Shown: positions 23,333-32,197, numbered from the stretch's first letter. The stretch is DNA of 64,000 nt from Methylacidimicrobium sp. B4 (GCF_017310545.1 NZ_CP066203.1:930001-994000), one strand, 5' to 3'. Notes: generated from the letters alone by a model not told the origin. Numbers and translations are program-made.

Positions 23333-24400
23333 TCAGGCACCGGCAGAAAACGCTTCTTGGATTCTCCGGCTGCTCTGGCGCAGCACCTTTTCCGTCGCCT
23401 CCCATCCCATGCAGGGATCGGTCACGGAGATCCCATAGCGGAGCTGTGCGAGATCTTCGGGAATCTTCTGGCTCCCTTCGTAGAGGGAGCTTTCGAGCAT
23501 CGCCCCGATGATGGCGGCCGTCCCGCGCAGCCGCTGATCGAGGATGCTCGCCAACACGGTTTCCTGGACCGCCGGACGTTTCGCCGAGTTCGCGTGGCTG
23601 CAGTCGACCACGACGCGTTGGGGCAACCCCGCCTTGAGCAGCCGAATGCACGCTTCCTGAATGCTTTCCGGGTCGTAGTTGCTCCGCTTGTGCCCACCCC
23701 GCAGAACCACGTGTCCCCACGGGTTCCCCGAGGTCCGGATCACGCTCGTGAAGCCTTCCTGATCGATTCCGACGAAGCTGTGCGGCTGGAGTGCCGCGCC
23801 GAGTGCGTCGACGGCGATCTGCAGCGACCCGTCGGTGCCATTCTTGAAGCCGACCGGCATCGAGAGTCCGCTCGCCATCTCCCGATGAAGCTGCGATTCG
23901 GTGGTTCGCGCTCCGATCGCGGCCCAGCTGACCAGGTCGTCGATATATTGGGGCGTGATCGCGTCGAGGAACTCGCTGGCAGTGGGAAGCCCCATTTCGT
24001 TGATCTGGAGAAGGAGCTGCCTGGCCAGCCGCACTCCTTCCTGGATGTTGCACGAGCCATCGAGGAAGGGGTCGTTGATGAGGCCCTTCCAGCCGAGCGT
24101 GGTTCTTGGCTTCTCGAAGTAGGCGCGCATGACCAGGAAGATCTCGCCCTGCAGATCCTCCTGGAGCAGTCGGAGACGTTGGGCGTACTCCAAAGCGGAC
24201 ACCGGATCGTGGATCGAGCAAGGTCCTACGATCACCAGAAAGCGCTGGTCCTCCCCGGAGAAAATGCGCTGGAGGGTACTGCGGCTCTGATATACGGTCT
24301 GGTTCGCGGCCTCGGTCAGTGGAAGGCTTTCCTTGAGGGCGCGGGGCGAGACCAAGCGTTCCACGGAGCGGACGCGGAGGTCCTGGATCGGCAACATCAT
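23333..24400 (-). CDS. 3-deoxy-7-phosphoheptulonate (DAHP) synthase, class I
   Basis: The first enzyme of the shikimate pathway, joining phosphoenolpyruvate and erythrose 4-phosphate. The 355-residue protein is of the AroF/AroG/AroH type. Conserved blocks are VIVGPCSIHD (metal-binding Cys), MRAYFEKPRTTLGWKGLI, IGARTTESQLHREMASGLSMPVGFKNGTDG, VLRGG and VVDCSHANS. Feedback specificity (Phe, Tyr or Trp) cannot be read by eye. The start overlaps the end of mutY by four bases, so the pair is coupled. An aroD gene lies at 47551-48309. Confidence 0.95.
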   Translation of the reverse strand: MMLPIQDLRVRSVERLVSPRALKESLPLTEAANQTVYQSRSTLQRIFSGEDQRFLVIVGPCSIHDPVSALEYAQRLRLLQEDLQGEIFLVMRAYFEKPRTTLGWKGLINDPFLDGSCNIQEGVRLARQLLLQINEMGLPTASEFLDAITPQYIDDLVSWAAIGARTTESQLHREMASGLSMPVGFKNGTDGSLQIAVDALGAALQPHSFVGIDQEGFTSVIRTSGNPWGHVVLRGGHKRSNYDPESIQEACIRLLKAGLPQRVVVDCSHANSAKRPAVQETVLASILDQRLRGTAAIIGAMLESSLYEGSQKIPEDLAQLRYGISVTDPCMGWEATEKVLRQSSRRIQEAFSAGA

Positions 24401-25461
24401 TTGTGAGAGGGTAGCTCATGGCCGCCAGAAGAGCAACCGGTTCCCGGACTCGCTTGCTCCTCTCGCTGGAACGGAGGCGGAGTCCCGGCGCAGGCGATCG
24501 CCAGGGCTCGTCGATGGGGGGCGGGAAGGGGAAGGCGTGCTAACTCCTCTGGAGCGACCCACTTCCCCTCTCCGTGCTCCCTTTCCTGCCAATCGGCCCG
24601 GAACAGGGTCAGGCATACGCGGTATCGGGTGATGGCGTAGGAGAGGCGGGCGGCTTCCCCGAGATTTCTCATCCGGTCCGAATCGAGCTCCGGAAGCCGC
24701 CACAGGCCGCGGTACCGCACTTGTCGCGAAGGCACAAGCCAGGTCAGGCCGTCCCGGACGATCAGCGCGGCGCACTCCTCGCAACGGGCCGGGGCGCTCT
24801 TGCGTCGGGAGGCGATCACCCCTCCTCGGCTCCGGCAGAGCTCGCCCACCGGGCAGCGCTGGCAGCAGGCTTTTCGTGGCATGCAGACCGTGCGGCCCAT
24901 CTCCATCAGCGCCGAATTGAAGGCCGCGCAATCCCGGGCGGTTGGCAAGAGGGCCTCGGCGATCTCCCATAGCTGATTGGTACCCGTCTCCTCCGGAAGA
25001 GCAAAGAGCCGGTGGAAGAGGCGACGGACATTCCCGTCGACCAGGGGGGTCCGCTGCCCGAAGGCGAGGCTGGCAACGGCTCCCGCGGTGTAGCGTCCAA
25101 TCCCCGGCAGGCGCTCGAGATCCTCCGTCCGCGACGGCAGCCTGCCTTGGTGTTCGGCCGCCAGCAGCCGAGCGATCCGGTGGAGGTTTCGCGCGCGGGC
25201 GTAGTAGCCGAGTCCCTCCCACAAGCGGAGCACCTCCTCTTCCGAAGCCTGCGCCAAGGCGAAGAAGTCCGGGAAATGCGCCATCCAGCGCTCGTAGTAG
25301 GCGACGACCGTCGCCACGCGCGTCTGCTGCAGCATGACCTCGGAGACCAGAACCGCGTAGGGATCGGGCCTCCGCCGCCACGGAAGATCCGCGGCTTCCT
25401 CGCGATACCAGGAAAGCAGGCGCCGGCGCAACTCTTGGCGAAATTTCCTCTCGATCCTCAT
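24397..25461 (-). CDS. mutY: A/G-specific adenine glycosylase MutY
   Basis: MutY removes adenine mispaired with 8-oxoguanine. The 354-residue protein has MLQQTRVATV with the catalytic-region Glu, helix-hairpin-helix LPGIGRYTAGAVASLAF, VDGNVRRLFHR with the catalytic Asp, and a complete iron-sulphur motif C-x6-C-x2-C-x5-C ending in CPVGELC. The C-terminal third is the NUDIX-like 8-oxoG recognition domain (LTWLVPSRQVRYRGLWRLPEL). The ATG at 25461 is 22 bases from the divergent rnhC start. Repair function agrees with dinB, ligA and two RNases H elsewhere in the window. Confidence 0.95.
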   Translation of the reverse strand: MRIERKFRQELRRRLLSWYREEAADLPWRRRPDPYAVLVSEVMLQQTRVATVVAYYERWMAHFPDFFALAQASEEEVLRLWEGLGYYARARNLHRIARLLAAEHQGRLPSRTEDLERLPGIGRYTAGAVASLAFGQRTPLVDGNVRRLFHRLFALPEETGTNQLWEIAEALLPTARDCAAFNSALMEMGRTVCMPRKACCQRCPVGELCRSRGGVIASRRKSAPARCEECAALIVRDGLTWLVPSRQVRYRGLWRLPELDSDRMRNLGEAARLSYAITRYRVCLTLFRADWQEREHGEGKWVAPEELARLPLPAPHRRALAIACAGTPPPFQREEQASPGTGCSSGGHELPSHK

Positions 25462-25483
25462 CGGGATGCGCTAGGGTCTCCTT

Positions 25484-26515
25484 GTGGTTCCCCTTCTGAC
25501 GCGGACGCTCCTCCGATCCAAGGACTTTTTCTCGTTGGGGGGCTCCGGATCGGACGATCCGCCTCCGTCCCCTTCGCGGCCGTCTGTATTTTCGTTCTCG
25601 CTTCTGCCCGGGCAGATCGCGGAGCTGGGGGAGCGCCTGCGGGAGAAGGGATTCGAGATCCGGACCCTCGAGCACGGGTTCTTCGACGCGCGCGGGCCAT
25701 TGGTGATCGTCCGCGCCTACCGGAGCGGGAAGGTCCTCGTCCAAGGGAAAGGGGCTAGCGATTTCGTCGAGATGTTCCTGGAACCGGAAATCCTGGGCGA
25801 GGCGCGGATCGGATACGAGGAGGCCCGGGAGCCCGAGGCCGACGATCCTCATGCCGGCTCGGACGAATGCGGGAAGGGAGACTTCTTTGGACCGCTGGTC
25901 GTCGCGGCGGCGTACGTGGATCCCGAGATCGCCCCGGTTCTCCGCCGCCTCGGGGTGCGGGATAGCAAGGAAATCAAGAGCGATGCACGAGCTGTCCGCT
26001 TGGGCGAAGAGATCGCCAAAGCGGTGCGCGGACGGTGTGCCGTGGTGGTCCTTAGCCCGGCCAAGTACAACGAGCTCTACGAGCGTTTCAGCAACCTCAA
26101 TCGGCTGCTTGCCTGGGCTCATGCGGCCGCCCTCGCCGAGGTCGCCCGCAAGGTCCCCTCCTGTCCGCGAGCCCTGGTCGATCAATTTGCCCGGGCATCC
26201 GTCCTCGATCAGGCGATCGGGCGGCAAGGGCTTTCCCTCCGCGTGGAACAGAAGCCCCGAGCGGAATCCGATATTGCGGTGGCCGCCGCCTCCCTTCTGG
26301 CTCGAGCAGAGTTTCTTCGCCGGCTTGCGCTTCTCGGAAAGGAGGCGGGGAGGACTCTCCCCAAGGGGGCTTCAGCACAGGTGCTGGCGGCAGCGCGCGA
26401 GATCGTGCGCCTCGAGGGAGCCGACCGGCTCCGCCGCTTGGCCAAGGTCCATTTCCGGACCTTCGCCCAAGCGGCGGCGAGCGGCTCTTCACCGGAACGG
26501 ACCAGGATCTCGTGA
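25484..26515 (+). CDS. rnhC: Ribonuclease HIII
   Basis: RNase HIII cleaves RNA in RNA-DNA hybrids. The 343-residue protein has an N-terminal TBP-like substrate-binding domain (about residues 35-110), then the catalytic domain with GSDECGKGDFFGPLVVAA, RDSKEIKSD, ALVDQFA and ESDIAVAAASLLARAEF, giving the four acidic residues. The GSDECGKG sequence separates type HIII from type HII (GVDEVGRG at 1809-2495). Having both is uncommon but known in some bacteria. The start is the GTG at 25484, close to divergent mutY. Confidence 0.93.
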   Translation: MVPLLTRTLLRSKDFFSLGGSGSDDPPPSPSRPSVFSFSLLPGQIAELGERLREKGFEIRTLEHGFFDARGPLVIVRAYRSGKVLVQGKGASDFVEMFLEPEILGEARIGYEEAREPEADDPHAGSDECGKGDFFGPLVVAAAYVDPEIAPVLRRLGVRDSKEIKSDARAVRLGEEIAKAVRGRCAVVVLSPAKYNELYERFSNLNRLLAWAHAAALAEVARKVPSCPRALVDQFARASVLDQAIGRQGLSLRVEQKPRAESDIAVAAASLLARAEFLRRLALLGKEAGRTLPKGASAQVLAAAREIVRLEGADRLRRLAKVHFRTFAQAAASGSSPERTRIS

Positions 26516-26547
26516 GAATCCGCAGCGGTAGCTTCCTCGCGACCCTC

Positions 26548-26575
26548 TTGCACCGATCTCCAGAGTAAGTATGAT
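26548..26575 (+). promoter_or_regulatory. Predicted sigma70-type promoter of the first HtrA gene
   Basis: TTGCAC (26548-26553) and TATGAT (26570-26575) are separated by 16 bases, 127 bases upstream of the ATG at 26703. It matches the consensus at 4 of 6 and 5 of 6 bases. Confidence 0.45.
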
Positions 26576-26702
26576 GGAGTAGATCGACGGAAAGGGGGCA
26601 ACCCGAAGGGAGGGCCCGAGCGGGACGACTGAAGGATCGTCTCCAGGCAGCGCCTCTTACAGGGTGCTCGGAGGCGAACATCCGATCCGGAGAGTGGCTG
26701 CC

Positions 26703-28271
26703 ATGTACCGCCTTATGGAAGGGCAAACGACGTTGAAGAGCCCCTGGAAACGGGGAGGGGTCCTCGTTCTGGTGGCTCTCCTGGGCGTAGGGCTGGGCCT
26801 CGAGATCCGGGAGCTATTCTTGCCCTCCCCGAAGCCTGTCCCCCCACCCCCCGTCGCTTCCGAACCTTTGATTCCCCGCGCCATTCCCGTTCCGCACGGC
26901 CTGGAGTCACACGCCACCGCCGGCGGCCTCCTGCAGGAGATCAATCGGGAATATGTCGAAGTCCTCTCGCGGATCCTTCCGAGCGTCGTCAACATCTTCA
27001 CCGCCCGGCCGGTGAGCGCCGACGCCGGAGAAGCGGTTCCGCCCGCGGAATCCGGCCCGCACAGCTCGAGGCGCACGCTCACGGACGAAGAAACCTCCCT
27101 CGGCTCCGGGGTCATCCTCAGCCCCCAAGGGCACATCCTGACCAACGCTCATCTGGTCAAGAATGCTCGGGAGATCCGCGTGCAGATCTTCGACGGCCGC
27201 CGCTACCAGGCCAAGCTCCTCGGGCTGGACGAGCCCGCCGACGTCGCTGTCCTGAAAATCGAAGCGAAGGGGCTGGTCCCCGCTCTTTGGGGAGACTCCG
27301 ACCGGCTCGAGGTGGGAGAGCAGGTGTTCGCGGTAGGCAACCCGTTCGGCCTGAGTGGTTCGGTCAGCCGCGGCATCGTAAGCGCCAAGGGCCGCAACCC
27401 GAATCTCTCCGCATCGGGCTTCGAGAATTACATCCAGACCGATGCCGCGATCAACCCAGGGAATTCGGGAGGTGCGCTGATCAATGTCGAAGGGCTCCTG
27501 GTCGGCATCAATACCGCCATCTATTCGCGTAGCGGCGGGTCCAACGGCATCGGCTTCGCCATCCCGAGCAAGCTGGCCCGGTTCGCGTATGAGAGCCTCG
27601 TCGCGCGCGGAAAGGTCGTCCGCGGCTTCCTCGGGGTAGAGGCCCAAGAGGTCGACGAGGACATGCAGCAGGCCTTCAACTTGCCAGACACCTCCGGAGC
27701 CCTGGTCACTCGCGTGGAGCCCAACTCCCCGGCGGCCAAGGCCGGGCTTCGCCGCGGAGATGTGATCGTCCGATACCACGGGATGAACGTGCGTGATCCC
27801 GCAGAGCTGCGGCTCTATGTTTCCGAGACTTCGGCCTCCACCGAGATCCCCATCATCTTCTACCGGGACGGACGCTCCCTTACCGTGCAGGCGCAGATTA
27901 CCGAGCAGCCGGAGCAAGGGGCGCGCACCGAGGAGGGCTCCCGGTGGCAGGTCGTCCGGACCGGAGAGCTGGGTAACGCGTTCGCCGGGCTTCAGATTGT
28001 GAACCTGGACGAAGGCTTGCGAGCCCAGCTTGGGCTTCAGGCTCGCGCCGCCGGGGTCTATGTGGTCGATGTCGAGGAGGGGGCGCCATCTCTCGATCTC
28101 CTGCAGCCGGGGGACGTGATCGAGGAGATCCGCAAGGTTGGCAAGCCTTCGGAGAAGGTGCGCAACACGGGCGATCTCCTGCGGATCGCCGCGGCGGAGC
28201 ACGGCAAGGAGCCGGTTCTCTTCTACATCCGCCGGGGCGGCGCGCAAACCTTCGTGCTGGTTCGACCATAA
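26703..28271 (+). CDS. HtrA/DegP-family serine protease with PDZ domains
   Basis: A 522-residue periplasmic quality-control protease. One membrane-anchor or signal segment covers about residues 18-40 (GVLVLVALLGVGLGL). A Pro-rich linker follows, then a trypsin-like domain with the triad His150 (LTNAHLV), Asp180 (PADVAVLKI) and Ser255 (NPGNSGGALI). Two PDZ domains follow (about 305-395 and 415-515, RRGDVIV and LQPGDVIEEI). I chose the ATG at 26703, which has GGAGAG eight bases before it. The GTG at 26664 is less likely. A second HtrA gene lies at 39650-41209. Confidence 0.92.
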   Translation: MYRLMEGQTTLKSPWKRGGVLVLVALLGVGLGLEIRELFLPSPKPVPPPPVASEPLIPRAIPVPHGLESHATAGGLLQEINREYVEVLSRILPSVVNIFTARPVSADAGEAVPPAESGPHSSRRTLTDEETSLGSGVILSPQGHILTNAHLVKNAREIRVQIFDGRRYQAKLLGLDEPADVAVLKIEAKGLVPALWGDSDRLEVGEQVFAVGNPFGLSGSVSRGIVSAKGRNPNLSASGFENYIQTDAAINPGNSGGALINVEGLLVGINTAIYSRSGGSNGIGFAIPSKLARFAYESLVARGKVVRGFLGVEAQEVDEDMQQAFNLPDTSGALVTRVEPNSPAAKAGLRRGDVIVRYHGMNVRDPAELRLYVSETSASTEIPIIFYRDGRSLTVQAQITEQPEQGARTEEGSRWQVVRTGELGNAFAGLQIVNLDEGLRAQLGLQARAAGVYVVDVEEGAPSLDLLQPGDVIEEIRKVGKPSEKVRNTGDLLRIAAAEHGKEPVLFYIRRGGAQTFVLVRP

Positions 28272-28338
28272 GTATCTTTTTCCGCTTGAGCAAAATCCGC
28301 CAAGCCTGCTCTTTGTTTAGAAAAAAGGGAATTTACGA

Positions 28339-28354
28339 CCGAATCGAGATTCGG
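28339..28354. promoter_or_regulatory. Perfect inverted repeat before the rhomboid-like gene
   Basis: CCGAATC-GA-GATTCGG is a perfect 7-base inverted repeat with a 2-base centre, 14 bases before the ATG at 28369. No T tract follows, so it is not a terminator. It could be an operator or an mRNA hairpin covering the ribosome site. Confidence 0.4.
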
Positions 28355-28368
28355 CAGACTTTAAGCTC

Positions 28369-29205
28369 ATGGGATACTGGCCTGGAGATGGCCGGGGAGA
28401 ACCGGTTTTTCGTTTACAGAACCGTCCGGTCTACCTGACCGACATCTTCATCGCGTTTCATTGCCTTTCGTTCGTGGTTGGCGTCCTCTCGGTCGCCACC
28501 TACCGGCTCTCCTGGTTCCAAGAGCTCTCTCTGAGCCCGCAGGCGGTGCTCTCCCAGGGGAAGGTCTGGCAGATCTTTACCTATGCCTGGGTTCACTCCC
28601 CCTCGCTCTGGTTCGCGCTCTGGATGCTGATGTTCTTCTGGTTCGGGCGCGAGGTGGAATTCGCGCTCGGCCGGAGGAAATATTTTTTCCTCTACCTCTC
28701 GCTCATCCTGGCTCCCGCGATTTGCGCCGTCCTCTTCAGCCTGGTCGACCCGAGTGGTGGCACCTTCTACGGACCGGACGAAGCTCACATGGCGATCTTC
28801 GTCGCCTTCGCAGCACTTTCTCCGGCCGCAGAGCTCATCTTCGGCATCACCGCAAAGTGGTATGCCGTCGTCCTGCTCGCGCTCTACGTCCTCATCGATA
28901 TTTCCGCCCATGCCTGGACTCCGCTGCTCATGCTCAGCGTCGCCTCCGGCATCGCCTACCTCTCTGTTCGGATGCCTACCGTTTCGTGGATGCACTCCTG
29001 GGGAGAGCGGTGGAGAAAGCGGAGCCGCCCCTTCCCGACGCCGCGTACTTCCCCTCCCCCGAAGGGAACGAATGCGCCGGTCGAATCGATCGACACGATC
29101 CTCGACAAGATTTCCCGGAATGGCATTGGCAGCCTCACCAAGTCGGAGCGCGAGGCGCTCGAACGGGCCCGCAAGGCTCTCTTGCGGAAGGAGCAACGGA
29201 AGTAG
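28369..29205 (+). CDS. Rhomboid-family membrane protein without the catalytic serine
   Basis: A 278-residue protein with about six membrane helices (residues 25-205) and a cytoplasmic tail. VWQIFTYAWVHSP matches the L1-loop/TM2 region of rhomboids, and GREVEFALGRRKYFFLYL matches the following helices. The tail (DTILDKISRNGIGSLTKSEREALERA) resembles the short C-terminal domain attached to many bacterial rhomboids. The GxSG nucleophile motif expected in TM4 is missing: the matching region reads PDEAHMAIFVAFAALSP. I therefore call it a pseudoprotease. It follows the HtrA protease gene on the same strand. Confidence 0.75.
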   Translation: MGYWPGDGRGEPVFRLQNRPVYLTDIFIAFHCLSFVVGVLSVATYRLSWFQELSLSPQAVLSQGKVWQIFTYAWVHSPSLWFALWMLMFFWFGREVEFALGRRKYFFLYLSLILAPAICAVLFSLVDPSGGTFYGPDEAHMAIFVAFAALSPAAELIFGITAKWYAVVLLALYVLIDISAHAWTPLLMLSVASGIAYLSVRMPTVSWMHSWGERWRKRSRPFPTPRTSPPPKGTNAPVESIDTILDKISRNGIGSLTKSEREALERARKALLRKEQRK

Positions 29206-29488
29206 CGAGAGGTCGGCTCGCTTTTCGGCAGCGCCGTCGGGCATCTGCCTGCGCCAGGGGAGCGGTCATTCTCGGACGCTCTACACGTTGCCCCGGAGCG
29301 TCGCTAATCTTAGGAGAAGCGCGATTCTCTGGTCGATTCTGCCCAAACTTCCTTTTGGGCTCTCGGCCTCTCCCAGTGCCACCGGTAGTCGGTTTCCCCC
29401 AAGGAAGAGCCTCTGGATACCCTGAGTGCCGCTCGCACTTGGAAGCGATGCACTCGTTCTGGCCGGGCTCGAATGCCGCCAGCCGTCC

Positions 29489-30721
29489 TCAGTGGAAGTT
29501 GCGCACCCAGATGGTGATCCCGAGACCGAAGAAGATCGCGACCCAAGTCAAGACGATCGCCAATGCGAAGTTGGCGAGCCGCGCCACGGTCTTGCCGGCC
29601 ACGTAGCGCCCCTCCACCTTTCCGGCCTGCCAGAGCATCAAGAGCAGGAAGCCGAGAGCTGTGCCACCAACGCCGAGGAAGGTGACGAAGAACAAGAGGG
29701 TCGAGGCCAGGTCGAGGTTGACCTTGTAGGTCATCGGATCGTAGCCGAGCGGGAGAAGCGCTCCCAGGCGGATCTCCTCCCGGGCAATCCCGACGATCAG
29801 GGTATAGCCGACGAAGAGTCCTTGGAAGAGATAGCCCTTCCCGGCCAGCCTCTCCGGCTTTTCCTCCCAGAGCAGAACAAGCAGCCCGACCAGAGTGACG
29901 ACCGTGATCCAGAGGAAGGGATGGGATGCGGCCTTCTCGATCCCCGCAAACCAGGCCAAGGCGAAGAGGGCCTGCCCGACGAAGCCCCAGCAAGCCCACT
30001 GCCGGCCAATCCTCCGGCAAAGCTCCCGGTAGGGCTCCGGAAAGTCGTTCCGGGTGCGGAAATAGTCAGCGTACGCGAGAAGGAAGATCCCGGTTCCGGC
30101 AGCGGCGGAAGCGAAGAAGAAGGCAAACCGTGGAAAGGAGAAGGCGTGGACTTTCAGGCCCGACATGTCGGGCACGCCATGCGGCGCATACCAGTCGAGC
30201 CACTTGGCGGGAAGGATCGATTGGACGGAAAGGACATGCATCACCCATCCGTTCAGGGCAAAGAGGAGGACGGCCGCCACCGCCCAGAGAAGCTCGAAGG
30301 AGGAAGCCCCCTCCTTGTTGCGGAAGGAGAAGATAAACCAGCAGGTATATCCCAGGCCCAGCGCATAGATGAATCCCATGACCCATGCGGCGGAGAGGAC
30401 GTTGGAGGTATACCACATCGGATCGTAGATCACCTGCGTGAAGAGCAGGGGCGCGACCCCCAGGACGATCGCCAGGGAAAGGGCGACCTTGGTCACTTGC
30501 GTCATCGCCCGGGAGAGCCGGCCCCAGAGGGGATCCTTCCGCCGGAGAAAGGCCGCGATCGCAAGGCTCCCACCCCCCAGCACCAGGTTGATGAAGAGGA
30601 TGTGTAGGGCCCAGGTGAGCACCATGAGCCACTGGAAGAGAGCCGGGGGCGCCGGGATCCCTGCGGGATCGCGCAGGACGTTGAGCATCGATCCCAGGTC
30701 GGTGGAAGAAGCGGAGTGCAT
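29489..30721 (-). CDS. Second membrane subunit of a bd-family oxidase
   Basis: A 410-residue protein with about ten hydrophobic helices. It is not a close match to classical CydB, but it follows the haem-c bd-type subunit by 24 bases and shares features of the bd superfamily, such as a His in an early helix (WALHILFINLVLGGG) and FTQVIYDPMWYTSN. I infer it is the partner subunit of that oxidase. The start ATG at 30721 has AGGAGA nine bases before it. The two together would form a respiratory terminal oxidase, or related quinol- or cytochrome-linked enzyme, in the membrane. Confidence 0.7.
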   Translation of the reverse strand: MHSASSTDLGSMLNVLRDPAGIPAPPALFQWLMVLTWALHILFINLVLGGGSLAIAAFLRRKDPLWGRLSRAMTQVTKVALSLAIVLGVAPLLFTQVIYDPMWYTSNVLSAAWVMGFIYALGLGYTCWFIFSFRNKEGASSFELLWAVAAVLLFALNGWVMHVLSVQSILPAKWLDWYAPHGVPDMSGLKVHAFSFPRFAFFFASAAAGTGIFLLAYADYFRTRNDFPEPYRELCRRIGRQWACWGFVGQALFALAWFAGIEKAASHPFLWITVVTLVGLLVLLWEEKPERLAGKGYLFQGLFVGYTLIVGIAREEIRLGALLPLGYDPMTYKVNLDLASTLLFFVTFLGVGGTALGFLLLMLWQAGKVEGRYVAGKTVARLANFALAIVLTWVAIFFGLGITIWVRNFH

Positions 30722-30745
30722 GGTCTTGGGTCTCCTGGTTCTAGG

Positions 30746-32134
30746 CTACCGAGATGACGGCGGCTTTGGCTCGACGCTCGACAGGGCGGCGGGCACTTCG
30801 GAAGCGTGGGCGATAAAGCAGGCGAGCGCCTCCCTCTCCTTTTCGGAAAGGGGGATCGCTGGCATGTATGGAATCGCTCCGGTGTAGAGCGGACCGTCGA
30901 GGAATGCTCGAATCACCCGCGGATCGGTCGTTCCGCCGAACTTCACCGGAAGCGGCCGCAGAAGGCCCGTCTTTTCGAGGCTATGACAGTTGGCGCAGGC
31001 GATTGCGGCGATTACTCGACCCGCCTCGAGGCGATTTTCTGGAGTAATCTCCTTGAGATCCGCGGGAACGAAGGGCTGGAGCGCGAGCAGCCCGTGCTGC
31101 TGAATGGCCGGGAGCTCCGCCTTGATCCCCTTCCCTGGGACATCACGGGAGATCACCTGGTTGCCGTAGATATACTGACCCGCGACATAGGGCTTGCGCA
31201 TGCTCTCCCGGGCCCGCTCTTCCGGCCAAAGCCCGAAGAGGAGAAGGAGCAGGGTCATCACGGCTGCTACCGGCATGGGGAGCCAAGAGGGTCTCCAGGC
31301 GAGCCAAGCAAGGTAGAGGGCCGTGATTCCAAGCAGCCCGATCAGGAACTGCGAGGTATAGGCCGGGAGACGGGCCGCCAGGATGATTTTTGCGGTCGGG
31401 GGAAGCGTCTGGAGATACCAGAAGAAGAGTGGAACCAGCGCGATCAGCCCGACAAACCCCATCTTCGCGATGAAACGGGCGATCTCGCTCCGCTGCGCCT
31501 TGTCTCGGACTCCGGCGACGACGATGCTTCCGACGACGGCCGCCGCCACGCACATGAAGGCGGCCCGCATCGACATCTGCGCAAAGATGTTCAGGTTGTA
31601 AAAGGCGTCGAGGACCGACCCCGTCCGATACCAGCGCTCCCCTCCCGGCCACATCATGAAAGAGAGGATGCCGATGATCAGGAGGAGGGTTTCCAGGGAG
31701 GCGACGGCGAAGAGCCAGGTGAGCTTGAGATGGGTCTTCGGATCGATCTTCCCGATCGTGTAGACCAAGGCATAGACACCGATCACCTCCAGGACGAAAA
31801 AGACCCACTCGGTTGCCCAGACCCAGACGAAATTGTGAATCAGCCCGGAGATGCCGCGCGGGCTCGCCACCGTGGTCGAATACCAGATGCCCGGGCCAGT
31901 CACCGATCCCCAGATGTAGGAAAAGACCAGGAGAAAGACCCCATAGCGCCGGATGTAGTCGAGCAGCCAGGGCTTGTTCTCCCGATAGGCCTTGGTCTCC
32001 AGGAGAGCGAAGAGGAAGGCTGCGCCGATCGAAGTATGGGAAGCCAGAATGTGAATGGTTCCAGTGATTCCCATCACCCATCCCGATCCGATATAGGGCA
32101 CATACCAAGTCGGATACATTCCCAGGCTTTCCAT
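30746..32134 (-). CDS. Cytochrome bd-family subunit I with C-terminal cytochrome c domain
   Basis: A 462-residue protein with nine or so membrane helices related to CydA. The N-terminal helix contains GTIHILASHTSIGAAF (His28 and His33, candidate haem ligands), and VTGPGIWYSTTVASP corresponds to the following CydA region. After the last helix (about residue 300) a periplasmic domain carries CANCH (Cys380-His384) and PYMPA (Met424), a class I cytochrome c. Such fusions are described in the bd oxygen-reductase superfamily (OR-C type) and suggest cytochrome c or periplasmic electron input. The ATG at 32134 has GGAGGG seven bases upstream. Confidence 0.85.
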   Translation of the reverse strand: MESLGMYPTWYVPYIGSGWVMGITGTIHILASHTSIGAAFLFALLETKAYRENKPWLLDYIRRYGVFLLVFSYIWGSVTGPGIWYSTTVASPRGISGLIHNFVWVWATEWVFFVLEVIGVYALVYTIGKIDPKTHLKLTWLFAVASLETLLLIIGILSFMMWPGGERWYRTGSVLDAFYNLNIFAQMSMRAAFMCVAAAVVGSIVVAGVRDKAQRSEIARFIAKMGFVGLIALVPLFFWYLQTLPPTAKIILAARLPAYTSQFLIGLLGITALYLAWLAWRPSWLPMPVAAVMTLLLLLFGLWPEERARESMRKPYVAGQYIYGNQVISRDVPGKGIKAELPAIQQHGLLALQPFVPADLKEITPENRLEAGRVIAAIACANCHSLEKTGLLRPLPVKFGGTTDPRVIRAFLDGPLYTGAIPYMPAIPLSEKEREALACFIAHASEVPAALSSVEPKPPSSR

Positions 32135-32183
32135 CGTGAATCCCTCCGCCTTCTCCATCTCCCGCGCGTTGTTGCGCTCCCAA

Positions 32184-32197
32184 CTTGTTATGACAAG
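32184..32197. promoter_or_regulatory. Palindrome overlapping the oxidase promoter
   Basis: CTTGT-TATG-ACAAG, a perfect 5-base inverted repeat with a 4-base spacer, overlaps the predicted -10 (32195-32200) and the start site. Binding here would block transcription, so it is a candidate repressor operator. The regulator is unknown. Confidence 0.4.

Noticed and set aside
22354-23511. 385-residue frame opposite the Sel1-repeat gene
   Set aside because: Its apparent internal repeats merely mirror the Sel1 repeats on the other strand.
26907-28247. 446-residue frame antisense to the HtrA gene
   Set aside because: The HtrA triad and PDZ motifs on the plus strand are decisive; this frame has none.
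28288-28310. Terminator after the HtrA gene (GAGCA/TGCTC)
   Set aside because: Stem of five bases around a 14-base loop with an interrupted T tract; too weak to call.
29206-29488. Gene between the rhomboid-like gene and the oxidase
   Set aside because: Open frames here lack motifs and ribosome sites; it appears to be a plain convergent intergenic region.
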